A stretch of 64,000 bases of DNA from Chondrinema litorale (GCF_026250525.1 NZ_CP111043.1:3423001-3487000), one strand, 5' to 3'; positions 26,628 to 35,069 are shown, counted from the first letter of the stretch. The notes: generated from the sequence alone by a model not told the origin. Made by a program: numbers and translations.

Positions 26628-28616
26628 ATGATAAACAAACTAGACAAGCTAACCATACAACTCATTATTATTTCTCTCTCATTTTTAATTTTTTCTTGTG
26701 GAGGTCCAGCACAAACCATTAAGCTCAATAGCCTTTTTACTGATAATATGGTTTTGCAAAGAGAAATTAAAGTGCCTGTGTGGGGCAAAGCTACACCCGG
26801 CAGAGATATTAAAATATCAATTGCAGATAAAGAATATAAAACTACTGCTAAAAGTGACAGCACATGGTTCATTCATCTTGAACCCCATTTAGCAGGAGGG
26901 CCTTATCAGTTAATTATTCAGGGAGAAGAAACAATTGTGTTGAATGATGTGATGTTTGGTGATGTATGGATTTGTGCAGGTGAAGGCAATATGGATTTAC
27001 CTGTAATGCAATCTGCAAATGCAGAAAGTGAGTTGGCTAAAGCAAATCAGTTAGAGATCAGATTATTTAAAGCTGATCAAGTAAGTGCAAGAAGCCCGCA
27101 AGATAAAATTGAAGCCTCAAAAGGATGGAGACAATGTACTTCCGAAGAAGTAGCCAGTTTTTCTGCAGTTGCTTATCAATTTGGCAAACAGTTAAAAAAC
27201 AACCTAGATGTACCAGTAGGACTCATTCAACTCTCGTGGAAATATACTCCGGTAGAAGCATGGTTAAGTGAAGATGCATTAATAGAGTTTCCGGAGTTTT
27301 CTAGGGAATTAAGTAAAATGAAAAACAATCAATTATCAGACAAGCAATTAAAAATTGAGTATGAGCATAATGTAGAAAGTTGGAAAGAACAATTGCTAAG
27401 GTCTGATCCGGGGTATACCTCTTGGTTATCTGCAAATTTTAATCTCAACGATTGGTCTAGAACTTATATGCCTTCAACTTGGGATAATATGGGTAGGGCA
27501 GATTTTAATGGTGTAATCTGGTTTAGAAAATCGTTCGAATTGCCAGATGACTGGAAAAGAGAAAAGCTAAGTTTAGGCTTGGGTAGAATTAGCGATATGA
27601 GCCATGTATTTTGGAATGGTGAGCTTTTAGCTTTTGATGAAGAAGATGGTGAAAATAGGAATTTCGAAATTCCAGCTAATAAAGTGAGAGCTGAAAACGA
27701 AATAATGTTGCGTATTACAGATTTAAGAGGGCAAGGTGGCATTATAGGAAATTACGATAATTTTAAAATCTCTAATCAGAGTGGAGATAGAGAATTATTA
27801 GCAGGTATATGGAGGTTTAGAGTTTCTCAGGAAGCTTCAGAAGTGCCTAAGAAACCAGAAAACCCACTAAGAGCTGGTAGGCCAACTGTTTTGTATAATT
27901 CAATGGTAAATCCGCTGGCACCTTTTGCATTTCGAGGTGTAATCTGGTATCAGGGGGAATCTGATATTTACAAGGCGCAGCAGTACGAAAAGTTATTCCC
28001 AGCATTAATCACAGATTGGAGAAACAATTGGAGCAGTACAGAAAGCAATCTGGGTGAGTTTCCATTCTTATTTGTACAATTATCTAACTATGGCAAAAAG
28101 GATGTAATTCCTCAAAATTCTGTTAGGCCACAACTAAGAGAAGCACAACTGCAAACATTGTCAGTTCCAAATACTGGTATGGCGGTTACAATAGATTTGG
28201 GTGAGGGAGATAATTTGTATCCAATAGATAAGCAGGAAGTATCTAAAAGGTTAGCATTAAATGCTTATAAACTAGCTTATAATATAGATTCCGTTTTTTC
28301 TGGCCCAATATATAAATCGATGGCTATAGAAGGTGGGCAAATTCGCCTAACCTTTGATTATATCGGAGATGGTTTAATGATAAAAGGAGGTGAAAAATTA
28401 GATGGCTTTGCTATTGCAGGAAGCAACAAAACTTTCGTGTGGGCAGATGCAAAAATTGAAGGGGAGACCATTGTTGTAAAAAGTCGTTTTGTAACTCGGC
28501 CAGTCGCTGTTAGGTACGGGTGGGGTAATAATCCAACTAGTAATTTGTATAACCGTAATGGTTTGCCAGCCTCTCCGTTCAGAACAGATACTTTTAATAG
28601 TAATTCAGGCGAGTAG
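26628..28616 (+). CDS. Sialate O-acetylesterase-family lipoprotein with lost catalytic Ser and His
   Basis: 662 residues from the ATG at 26628, preferred over 26580 because it gives a lipoprotein signal with lipobox IFSC. It has the SASA/SGNH architecture: N-terminal Ig-like domain (NSLFTDNMVLQRE, WGKATPG), the SGNH core with an inserted jelly-roll (about 250-400), the conserved GVIWYQGESD block and a C-terminal beta domain. The nucleophile motif GQSNM reads GEGNM here (Gly120 for Ser), the DxHP motif reads DNLYP (Tyr531 for His), and WGGTPVEAW reads WKYTPVEAW. So the esterase is predicted to be inactive. It is probably an envelope glycan-binding protein. It diverges from the permease gene. 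Confidence 0.85.
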   Translation: MINKLDKLTIQLIIISLSFLIFSCGGPAQTIKLNSLFTDNMVLQREIKVPVWGKATPGRDIKISIADKEYKTTAKSDSTWFIHLEPHLAGGPYQLIIQGEETIVLNDVMFGDVWICAGEGNMDLPVMQSANAESELAKANQLEIRLFKADQVSARSPQDKIEASKGWRQCTSEEVASFSAVAYQFGKQLKNNLDVPVGLIQLSWKYTPVEAWLSEDALIEFPEFSRELSKMKNNQLSDKQLKIEYEHNVESWKEQLLRSDPGYTSWLSANFNLNDWSRTYMPSTWDNMGRADFNGVIWFRKSFELPDDWKREKLSLGLGRISDMSHVFWNGELLAFDEEDGENRNFEIPANKVRAENEIMLRITDLRGQGGIIGNYDNFKISNQSGDRELLAGIWRFRVSQEASEVPKKPENPLRAGRPTVLYNSMVNPLAPFAFRGVIWYQGESDIYKAQQYEKLFPALITDWRNNWSSTESNLGEFPFLFVQLSNYGKKDVIPQNSVRPQLREAQLQTLSVPNTGMAVTIDLGEGDNLYPIDKQEVSKRLALNAYKLAYNIDSVFSGPIYKSMAIEGGQIRLTFDYIGDGLMIKGGEKLDGFAIAGSNKTFVWADAKIEGETIVVKSRFVTRPVAVRYGWGNNPTSNLYNRNGLPASPFRTDTFNSNSGE

Positions 28617-28630
28617 TAAGAGATCTCTTA
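28617..28630. repeat. 14-bp perfect palindrome
   Basis: TAAGAGATCTCTTA directly after the stop codon of the SASA-family gene and 155 bp before the rhodanese start. No T tract follows, so it is more likely a protein-binding site than a terminator. Confidence 0.35.
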
Positions 28631-28785
28631 TAACAACATACAGATAAGGTAGCTTTTAAAATGCTTACAGTATATAATTGTTACATAGTTAGATTGAACT
28701 TAATAGTTTGTATGTTGTTTTTCCCCTGAACAACAATTTTATATCATTGCAAAACCATTTTAATTTGAAGGGTTTAACCAGTCTC

Positions 28786-29298
28786 ATGAAAAATATATTT
28801 TTGTTTCTTTTTTTAATGTTTATGGGTAAAAATCTCTTTGCTCAAGATAAAAGTAATGTTTCCGATTCCGGATTCGAACTAATTCTTAACACACTTCTTT
28901 CACACTCAGTACCAGAAATATCTGTAAAAGATGTGCAGTCTGAAAAAAATGAAGTTACCCTTTTAGATGCTAGAGAACCAGACGAGTTTGCAGTAAGCCA
29001 TATCGAAGGAGCTAAGTTTGTAGGTTACGACAACTTTTCACTAGATAGTTTACAAGATATTTCAAAAAGTACTCCTTTAGTAATTTACTGTTCAGTGGGT
29101 TACCGAAGCGAAAAAATCTCTGAAAAACTGATTAAACAAGGTTACTCTAATGTGTCAAATCTATACGGAGGCATTTTCGAATGGGTAAATCAGGGAAATC
29201 CAGTAGTTACCGGAGAAGATGATAAAATAACTGAAGAGGTACATGCGTACGATAAAATCTGGGGATCGTGGTTAAGAGAAGGGAAAAAGGTTTATTAA
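28786..29298 (+). CDS. Exported rhodanese-domain protein
   Basis: 170 residues from ATG 28786 (MKNIFLFLFLMFMG, signal peptide ending LFAQ). An upstream in-frame ATG at 28708 would add 26 residues before the signal, so it is less likely. A single rhodanese domain (about 45-140) has LLDAREPDEFAVSHI and the active-site loop YCSVGYRSE with C102. It probably acts on periplasmic sulfur or persulfide. The next gene starts 8 nt downstream, so the two form an operon. Confidence 0.85.
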   Translation: MKNIFLFLFLMFMGKNLFAQDKSNVSDSGFELILNTLLSHSVPEISVKDVQSEKNEVTLLDAREPDEFAVSHIEGAKFVGYDNFSLDSLQDISKSTPLVIYCSVGYRSEKISEKLIKQGYSNVSNLYGGIFEWVNQGNPVVTGEDDKITEEVHAYDKIWGSWLREGKKVY

Positions 29299-29306
29299 TT
29301 CGCATC

Positions 29307-29915
29307 ATGAAAAATCAGATATTACTTCTATTATTTTTAGCTAGTTGTTTTGTTGCCCAAGCTCAAGAAGACTGGAACCTATCCAAAGAGCAAGATGGTA
29401 TAAAAGTCTATACCAGACGTATGGAAGGCACCGGTTTCAAAGAAATTAAGGCTGTAGTAGAAGTTTCTGCAAGCCTCGACGCTTGTGTTGAGTTATTTAA
29501 AAATGCAGATGCTGCAACTTCTTGGGTAGATCGTATGGAAGAATACCGCAATCTGGAAGTGGTAAACGATAGCCTTTGGTATACATATGGTGAATTAGAA
29601 ATTCCATGGCCATTTAATAATAAAGATTTTGTGGCTAAAAACACTTTATACAACAAGCTCGATTCTGGCATGTACGAAATTACCATTTCCAGTATGCCAG
29701 AGTATTACCCAGAACAAGATGGGAAAAAACGTATTAAACATTCTGAAGGGAAATGGATTTTTAAGCAATTACCCAATGGCAATGTGGAAGCAAGCCATAG
29801 AATTTTTGCTGAAGCCAACGATTTTTTACCTCCTTGGCTTGTAAACTGGGTTGTGGTTGGCAGTGTTTATAAAACTTTTGATGGATTTAGAGAGCAACTC
29901 AAGCAATTACCTTAG
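29307..29915 (+). CDS. Exported START-domain lipid-binding protein
   Basis: 202 residues from ATG 29307 (MKNQILLLLFLASCFVAQAQ, signal peptide). The frame extends upstream to 29268 inside the rhodanese gene, but the later start gives a clean signal sequence. The mature part is a START/Bet v1-like domain: DGIKVYTRRMEG, ELEIPWPFNNKDFV and GKWIFKQLPNGNVEASHRI match the group often annotated START domain-containing protein. It should bind a lipid or other hydrophobic ligand in the periplasm. It is co-oriented with the rhodanese gene, 8 nt apart. Confidence 0.85.
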   Translation: MKNQILLLLFLASCFVAQAQEDWNLSKEQDGIKVYTRRMEGTGFKEIKAVVEVSASLDACVELFKNADAATSWVDRMEEYRNLEVVNDSLWYTYGELEIPWPFNNKDFVAKNTLYNKLDSGMYEITISSMPEYYPEQDGKKRIKHSEGKWIFKQLPNGNVEASHRIFAEANDFLPPWLVNWVVVGSVYKTFDGFREQLKQLP

Positions 29916-29919
29916 TAAA

Positions 29920-30648
29920 TTACTCTCTAAATACTTCATTTAAAATCCGCTTAAAAGTATCATCAAGACCGGCTTCTATTACCATCTTTGCATTACTTAC
30001 AGGGTGATTTAAAGTTAGAGACTGAGCATGCAATAACAATCTGTAACAGTTAAAATGCTCCCTAAATATTTGGTTGTGTTTACCATCTCCATGAGCAGTA
30101 TCTCCTACAATTGGATGGAAGATGTGTTTAAAGTGTCTGCGGATTTGCCTTTGCCTTCCAGTATGTGGTTGAACTGAAACCAAAGAGTATCTACTCGTAT
30201 TAAATTTACCGCTACTTATGGGTATTTCTGCTTTTTTTATACATGTGTAGCTTGTTATAGCGTCTTGGGTAACATTGGCTTTCGCTTTATGTTTGTCTTT
30301 TTTATCCACCATCTTTTTAAGCGGATAATCAATTTTATCATTATCTAAGGTAAAACCTCTGGCAATTGCTAGGTAATTTTTTTCTACTTCTCTCTCGGTA
30401 AAAGTTTCAGTTAACTTTCTGGCAATTTCATTATTTAAAGCAAACAGTAATACTCCAGAGGTAGGTTTGTCTAATCGATGTACTGGATATACGTATTTAC
30501 CAATTTGATCTCTTAGAGTATGCATGGCATTAACTTGTTCATTAGGGTCAATGCTACTGCGATGGCATAACATGCCAGAGGGTTTGTTAATAGCTACAAT
30601 GTAATCATCCTGATAGCAGATTTCGAGCAAACTTTCTAAAGCGTCCAT
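29920..30648 (-). CDS. RluA-family pseudouridine synthase (TruC-like)
   Basis: 242 residues. It isomerises uridine to pseudouridine in tRNA or rRNA. Motif I has HRLDKPTSGV with catalytic D60. The block QPHTGRQRQIRRHFKHIFHPIVGD is the conserved TG-R-QIR-H region. No S4 domain is present, and the short length and HRLDKPTSG form are as in TruC (tRNA Psi65), but the exact target is not certain. Cytosolic. It is convergent with the START gene with a 4-bp gap. Confidence 0.88.
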   Translation of the reverse strand: MDALESLLEICYQDDYIVAINKPSGMLCHRSSIDPNEQVNAMHTLRDQIGKYVYPVHRLDKPTSGVLLFALNNEIARKLTETFTEREVEKNYLAIARGFTLDNDKIDYPLKKMVDKKDKHKAKANVTQDAITSYTCIKKAEIPISSGKFNTSRYSLVSVQPHTGRQRQIRRHFKHIFHPIVGDTAHGDGKHNQIFREHFNCYRLLLHAQSLTLNHPVSNAKMVIEAGLDDTFKRILNEVFRE

Positions 30649-30774
30649 TTGCCAAAAATAAGAAAAGATGATAGTAAGAAACCAGTTTAATTAATTTGAA
30701 AAAGAAGAAGACAAGTAATTGGTGGTAAATTAATTATGCAGTACTTTAATAAGTTACTGGTTCCCGGAGATTTA

Positions 30775-31329
30775 TTATTCTATTACTAATCCGTATCTGT
30801 GCTCGTCGGCAATAATGCCATTTTTAATAATCGACTTTTTAAAAATACCTTCAAGGTTAAATCCGGCTTTTTCTAATACACGCATAGAAGCTTTGTTATA
30901 TTCATATACTCCAGCATAAAAGCGCATGAGGCCAAATTCTTTCTTTCCATACATTGTAATCAACTTTACCGCTTCTGTAGCGATTCCTTTTCCCCAGTAA
31001 TCTTCGCCTACCCAGTAGCCAATTTCCGCACTTAATCTATGTACATCTTTTTGTGGAATTAACCCTATTGAGCCAACAAGTTTACCTTTATAGGTAATAG
31101 CATAGTTTTGTATTGGAACTTCGCTTAAGCAGAGGTTTATAAAAAAATCAGCATCATCTTCTGAATAAGGATGCGGAAAGTAGTCTCTTAAGTTATCCCA
31201 TAAATTTTTATTATTACAAAGCTTTGCTAATGTCTGTGTGTCTTTTTCTGAGAAAGGACGTAAAACAACATTTTCATTTCGCATAATTGTCATATGATAG
31301 AATTTTAGATTAAAGCTTAATTCTTCCAT
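30775..31329 (-). CDS. GNAT-family N-acetyltransferase (RimJ/RimL-like)
   Basis: 184 residues from the first ATG. Starts at 31293 or 31284 (MTIMRNENVVLRPF) fit the family better. The acetyl-CoA loop is EDYWGKGIATEAVKLI, preceded by the strand LVGSIGLIPQ and followed by YEYNKASMRVLEKAGFNLEG, the classical RimJ/RimL end. The substrate may be the N terminus of a ribosomal protein or a small amine. Cytosolic single gene. Confidence 0.9.
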   Translation of the reverse strand: MEELSFNLKFYHMTIMRNENVVLRPFSEKDTQTLAKLCNNKNLWDNLRDYFPHPYSEDDADFFINLCLSEVPIQNYAITYKGKLVGSIGLIPQKDVHRLSAEIGYWVGEDYWGKGIATEAVKLITMYGKKEFGLMRFYAGVYEYNKASMRVLEKAGFNLEGIFKKSIIKNGIIADEHRYGLVIE

Positions 31330-31445
31330 TGGAAGTTAATCTTCTAGATTGCTTATATATTACAAAAGTAACATAGTTTTGTTTAACATTTAAATTAGAA
31401 TAGACCTAATTTAAACTAAAAAATTAAACAAAAAAGTATTTTACC

Positions 31446-31748
31446 TTAATTGTTGGTATGTAGAAGAGTGGTTATTTGAAGAAGTATCTCTTTATCATAA
31501 ATTTCTGTTCGAGTAATGTTACGCTGCGTTGTAATATTGATATATCCGTAATTATGTATATCCCAAGAATAGGTCAATGGTTCAACTTCTAAATATTTTT
31601 TTTCTGCTTTTTTAACTAATTCAAAAAACTGAGCTATTTCAGTTTCAGTAAAATCTAAGCACCTTTTAAATCTCGCAGGATCGTCTGCATGGTGTGAAAA
31701 ATAGTAGCCTACCAATGTAACCTGTAGCATTTTCCTTATGATGTTCAC
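31446..31748 (-). CDS. Hypothetical 100-residue protein
   Basis: The frame begins with GTG at 31748. An ATG 18 nt further in (31730, MLQVTLVGYYF) is an equally good start. It is a soluble alpha/beta-looking small protein with Tyr and aromatic pairs (SWDIHNYGYINITTQRNITR). No family is recognised. It is isolated, with a strong AT-rich gap on the upstream side. Overlapping inverted repeats at 31746-31764 cover the GTG and the bases before it. Confidence 0.5.
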   Translation of the reverse strand: MNIIRKMLQVTLVGYYFSHHADDPARFKRCLDFTETEIAQFFELVKKAEKKYLEVEPLTYSWDIHNYGYINITTQRNITRTEIYDKEILLQITTLLHTNN

Positions 31749-31764
31749 CTAAGGTGTAACCTTA
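31746..31764. promoter_or_regulatory. Nested inverted repeats at the 5' end of the 100-residue gene
   Basis: CACCT-A-AGGTG (31746-31756) is interlocked with TAAGGT-GTA-ACCTTA (31750-31764). They share bases, so only one could form as a hairpin at a time. A possible operator or simply a repressor half-site array. Confidence 0.3.
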
Positions 31765-32116
31765 ATTGCTATATATACTCAACTGCATTTTTAGCTCTTC
31801 TTCACTATTTACTTTGAGATTTGCATATAAGAAACTGCAATAAATGCTGCTGATGATAAAAATGTATGGCATTTTAGTAAAAGCTATTTATACAGTTTTA
31901 ATGGTTTATAAGAGCTATTTGTCTCTTTATTTAGGCATTGTAGAGTATTTAATTGTTTCTGATTTTTCTCATTAATGTAGAGTTTTTCTACAACTTTTAT
32001 CACGAAAAAATATCACGAATTTTATAATTAACTGAAAATCAATTGTTTATAAACTATGATTTTTTTTGGATTAATTTTTCTACTAATACAAGCATTACCA
32101 AACTTATATATGGGTT
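31765..32116. other. AT-rich intergenic region, 352 bp
   Basis: No open frame of note. It holds a 5-bp hairpin GTAGA-GTTTT-TCTAC (31977-31991) and a direct repeat TATCACGAA (31998-32006 and 32011-32019) about 100 bp before the next start. Nothing else stands out. Confidence 0.4.
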
Positions 32117-32572
32117 ATGCAATCGAAAGTATTTTTAGGCGGAACAGTGAACGGATCGAGATGGAGAGAGAAATTAATCCCTAATTTAGAGATTGACTAC
32201 TTTAACCCGGTTGTGAAAGACTGGGATCAAAAAGCATATCAAAGAGAACTTTTGGAGAGAGAGCAGTGCAACTATTGTTTGTATGTTCTTACCCCAAAAA
32301 TGGATGGATATTATTCAATTGCAGAAGTAATTGATGATTCTAACAAGCGCCCAACTCGTACACTACTTTGTGTTTTACCCAAAGAAGGATCAGCAAGCTT
32401 TTCTCCTTTTCAGCTAAAATCTCTTCAGAAAATTTCAGAAATGGTTAAAGCCAACGGAGGTAGAGTATTTAATTCATTACATCAAGTAGCAACATATCTA
32501 AACGAGAAAAGCAAAAGCCCTTGGCTTAATGGTATAAAAAACATTTGGCCTTCTCTCGGATACAATAAATAA
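32117..32572 (+). CDS. Nucleoside 2-deoxyribosyltransferase-like protein
   Basis: 151 residues. The motifs VFLGGTVNGSRWRE (5-18), IDYFNPVVKDW (26-36) and DGYYSIAEVIDDSNKRP (63-79, with candidate catalytic E70) place it in the nucleoside deoxyribosyltransferase-like superfamily. The family cleaves N-glycosidic bonds of (deoxy)nucleosides or nucleotides. Many members of this short subgroup have no tested substrate. Cytosolic. It is followed after 32 bp by an apparently unrelated envelope gene cluster in the same direction. Confidence 0.82.
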   Translation: MQSKVFLGGTVNGSRWREKLIPNLEIDYFNPVVKDWDQKAYQRELLEREQCNYCLYVLTPKMDGYYSIAEVIDDSNKRPTRTLLCVLPKEGSASFSPFQLKSLQKISEMVKANGGRVFNSLHQVATYLNEKSKSPWLNGIKNIWPSLGYNK

Positions 32573-32604
32573 CATGAAACTATAGAACCAAAACTTATTC
32601 AACC

Positions 32605-33108
32605 ATGAAAAGACATAGAAGAAACCGAATAAAATCAGGGAAGAAGGGCAGGTTTTACGGGCGATTATTTCAAATTATACTACTAGTAGCATTCACTTTT
32701 ACTATATATCAAATTTTACTAGAAGAAGATAAAACAGAAGATATTTATACGCCAGTAAACATTGGTGAAGAACTAGAAGATGTGGGAAGAACCACAAAAA
32801 ACCTACTAGCACAAGAAGTAGAAGATTTTAAAAGTGCAACACAAGAAAGGCTTAATGCTATAGATAGAAGAATAAACGAACTAGACAAACAAGTAGGAGA
32901 GCATGACGACCTACTTGAAAGAGAAGCCAGAGAAGAACTTAGAGAGTTAAGGGCTAAAAAGAGAGAACTAGAAAACAAGCTAGACCAGATAAGTCTTGAT
33001 GCCAGTTTAGACATTAACAAAGTAAAGCAGCAGGTAAATACTACTTTGATCAATATCGAAGAGGATTTAGACAGATTATTCGATAGAGATAACATAGCAT
33101 TAAAATAA
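32605..33108 (+). CDS. Membrane-anchored coiled-coil protein, unknown
   Basis: 167 residues. A basic N terminus (MKRHRRNRIKSGKKGR), one transmembrane helix (about 20-37, FQIILLVAFTFTIYQILL), then a long heptad-patterned charged region (about 60-160) rich in Glu, Arg, Leu and Lys. The topology suggests an inner-membrane anchor with the coiled coil in the periplasm. I do not recognise a family. It is first in a four-gene run (32605-34294) with gaps of 12, 59 and 38 bp. Confidence 0.7.
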   Translation: MKRHRRNRIKSGKKGRFYGRLFQIILLVAFTFTIYQILLEEDKTEDIYTPVNIGEELEDVGRTTKNLLAQEVEDFKSATQERLNAIDRRINELDKQVGEHDDLLEREAREELRELRAKKRELENKLDQISLDASLDINKVKQQVNTTLINIEEDLDRLFDRDNIALK

Positions 33109-33120
33109 ACCTTAACTGTG

Positions 33121-33264
33121 ATGAAAAAATCAATAAAATTATTTCTCGCTTTTATGCTGCTCTTAAACATTATACATTTTTTTTTCAAAAGCATTGATAG
33201 CAGCGACGATACCGTAACTCAAGAAATCCCTAACAATGTTTTTGTTATGAATAACCACGAGTAA
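33121..33264 (+). CDS. 47-residue membrane peptide
   Basis: A small frame from ATG 33121 to TAA 33264, 12 bp after the coiled-coil gene. It translates to a basic start (MKKSIKLF), one hydrophobic helix (LFLAFMLLLNIIHFFF) and a short acidic tail. The Lys-start, hydrophobic-helix, polar-tail design and the tight spacing argue for a real gene too short for routine calling. Function unknown. Confidence 0.5.
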   Translation: MKKSIKLFLAFMLLLNIIHFFFKSIDSSDDTVTQEIPNNVFVMNNHE

Positions 33265-33323
33265 TACTTGAAAGAAATATACTAAATAAGAATAGAAGAC
33301 CAATTAACCTAACAACCCAGCAT

Positions 33324-33749
33324 ATGTTAATCTACAAGAAAGTAAATACAGAAAATGAATTTGTAAGCAGTTTTGGAAATATAGATGCTATTGATGATAA
33401 AAAATCAGAGTTAACTTCTATGCTTCAAGTAAATACAGAAGTACAAAAAAAGCTTGAAAACTATATTTCAAACATCAATTTTTTGATAGAGAATTCTGGT
33501 AAAAAGAAAGCTTTTGAAATGAAAAAAATGGCTGCAAATCTAATTTCTGGTATTAAAATCAAAAAAGAAAGACTTGCTGGAATGAGTACTACAGAACTAC
33601 TAACGGAAAGAAAATGCTGTGTAAACATAATTAACCTTCTAAAAGCACTAAGATACAGCTATGGATTTATGTGGGATAACCAAACGCTTATTTTACTGGG
33701 AATGCAACTCAGGTTTTTTAAAGGTCAGTTGCAAGGGTACGCAGCTTAA
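33324..33749 (+). CDS. Hypothetical helical protein
   Basis: 141 residues, mostly alpha-helical by composition, with heptad-like Leu/Ile spacing and many Lys. No signal peptide or TM helix. Residues about 99-100 are a CC pair (TERKCCVNII). It lies in the four-gene run between the 47-residue membrane peptide and an outer-membrane beta-barrel gene. No family recognised. Confidence 0.6.
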   Translation: MLIYKKVNTENEFVSSFGNIDAIDDKKSELTSMLQVNTEVQKKLENYISNINFLIENSGKKKAFEMKKMAANLISGIKIKKERLAGMSTTELLTERKCCVNIINLLKALRYSYGFMWDNQTLILLGMQLRFFKGQLQGYAA

Positions 33750-33787
33750 TTACTTAACCGAAATATTAATCAAACACATGCACTAAC

Positions 33788-34294
33788 ATGAGAACTAAGA
33801 CGCTAGGATTACTATTAGTAATAAGTTCATTTTTTATGATCTCAAACCTGCAAGCGCAGGATTATAATACTGCTGTTGGACTTCGATTTGGGAGTACAAC
33901 AGGGTTAACCATTAAACATAACTATAAACCAAACGCTGCTGTAGAAGGAATTATAGGATTCTTCGGGAATGGGTTCAGCCTTACTGGACTTATCGAGAGA
34001 CACCCACAAGCATTTGACGTAAGAGGATTACACTGGTACTACGGTGCAGGTGCACACATTGCTTTTTATCGCGATCCAAATAATTTCAATTCTGGATTTA
34101 ACAGAGATATTAGAGATCGAGATAATGATGATATTGGAATTGGTATTGATGGTATTGTAGGGTTAGAATATAAGTTTCCAGATGGAGTGCCTTTGGCTGT
34201 TAGTATGGGATTAAAGCCTTTTGTTGAGGTTGATACTGAGGGAGATGTTGGGGCACTTATCGATCCTGGTTTAGGACTTAAAATTACCTTCTAG
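33788..34294 (+). CDS. Small outer-membrane beta-barrel protein
   Basis: 168 residues with a signal peptide ending NLQAQ. Glycine-rich amphipathic strands (AVGLRFGSTTGLTIKHNY, LHWYYGAGAHIAFY, GIGIDGIVGLEYKF) and a final LGLKITF indicate an eight-stranded barrel of the type common in Bacteroidota. An Asp/Arg-rich loop (NRDIRDRDNDD, about 103-113) faces outward or binds metal. Last gene of the 32.6-34.3 kb cluster, ended by a strong terminator. Confidence 0.75.
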   Translation: MRTKTLGLLLVISSFFMISNLQAQDYNTAVGLRFGSTTGLTIKHNYKPNAAVEGIIGFFGNGFSLTGLIERHPQAFDVRGLHWYYGAGAHIAFYRDPNNFNSGFNRDIRDRDNDDIGIGIDGIVGLEYKFPDGVPLAVSMGLKPFVEVDTEGDVGALIDPGLGLKITF

Positions 34295-34306
34295 ATAAAT
34301 AGATAT

Positions 34307-34345
34307 ATGGGTTGCAGCTGGTACTACTGCAACCCATTCTTTTTT
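34307..34345 (+). terminator. Terminator after the beta-barrel gene
   Basis: A perfect 11-bp stem ATGGGTTGCAG (34307-34317) with CTGCAACCCAT (34327-34337), loop 9 nt, then a T-rich tract. It lies between convergent genes. The T run favours the plus-strand gene. Confidence 0.88.
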
Positions 34346-34910
34346 AATTTGAGGCCACTTCTAAGGTTTCGTCTACTCTACCGCAGTGCAACATCATATC
34401 ACCAAAGTAAGGATTCATAATCTCCTCGTTTGTACTTAACCAATAAGCACCTTCATTATTAAAAGCCATTGGGCAATATTGTTTGTATATTTTGGCATCA
34501 ACTGTACTTTCATCTGCCTTAAACATTTCATACATTTTTTGAGAGATGGTGTTAAAAAATTCTCTTTGTTTCTTCACATCTGTACTTGCTACAATTCCTT
34601 CTGCGGCCTCTTTAATTTCGCCATCTGTTAACTCGGTTAACTTACCAGCTGCTTTTTGAGCATACTCTGCATTGCTGGCAACCAAAGCATCTTTTAATAC
34701 CATGTAAGCATCAGTAAGTGAGTTTATAGACGAATAAACTTCATCGAAATTTACCATAGTAGCTTCAGACTCTTCTTCGCTTTCTGTTCCAGCTACTGTA
34801 TGATCTTCAGCAGAACCATTCTGAGAAGCACTATTGCAAGATGTAAAAAATAGTCCGGCTACAATCAAAGACATGATTAATTGTATGGACTTTAAACTTA
34901 CTTTTTTCAT
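34344..34910 (-). CDS. DUF3347 lipoprotein, last gene of the copper operon
   Basis: 188 residues from ATG 34910, which gives a lipoprotein signal with SC at the lipobox (FFTSCNSAS). A farther ATG at 35018 would place the frame through the small Cys-rich gene. The mature part is a DUF3347 domain: helical region, then YCPMAFNNEGAYWLS, IMNPYFGDMMLHCG. This Cys/Met/His-containing block is the same one found at the C terminus of the CusB-like adaptor. The family occurs with copper and silver efflux systems, and is probably a periplasmic metal-binding accessory. Last gene of the leftward cus-like operon. Confidence 0.85.
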   Translation of the reverse strand: MKKVSLKSIQLIMSLIVAGLFFTSCNSASQNGSAEDHTVAGTESEEESEATMVNFDEVYSSINSLTDAYMVLKDALVASNAEYAQKAAGKLTELTDGEIKEAAEGIVASTDVKKQREFFNTISQKMYEMFKADESTVDAKIYKQYCPMAFNNEGAYWLSTNEEIMNPYFGDMMLHCGRVDETLEVASN

Positions 34911-34939
34911 GTTATTTTGTTTTAAAAGGTAATTAAAAA

Positions 34940-35068
34940 TTATATAGATTGAATGATAGTATGTACTATTATAATTAGTGAAATAGCCACAAAAACCCAG
35001 TTTCTGTAGAGTTTCCATTTACTGCTCTTTCCATTATCGCAGTTACAGTTTTCACAACATTGTTTCAT
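34940..35068 (-). CDS. 42-residue Cys-rich membrane peptide in the copper operon
   Basis: A small frame from ATG 35068 to TAA 34940, starting 1 nt after the stop of the CusB-like gene. The N terminus MKQCCENCNCDNG holds four Cys in ten residues (CCxxCxC), then a basic stretch and a TM helix (about 24-40, WVFVAISLIIIVHTIIQ). The tight coupling and metal-ligand-rich N terminus suggest a real small protein that passes or senses Cu(I) at the membrane. I do not know a described family with this pattern. Confidence 0.6.
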   Translation of the reverse strand: MKQCCENCNCDNGKSSKWKLYRNWVFVAISLIIIVHTIIQSI

Positions 35069-35069
35069 G

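Noticed and set aside
32745..33194. Minus-strand 149-codon open frame rich in Ser and Leu
   Set aside because: Antisense image of the Glu/Leu/Arg coiled-coil gene; composition follows from that.
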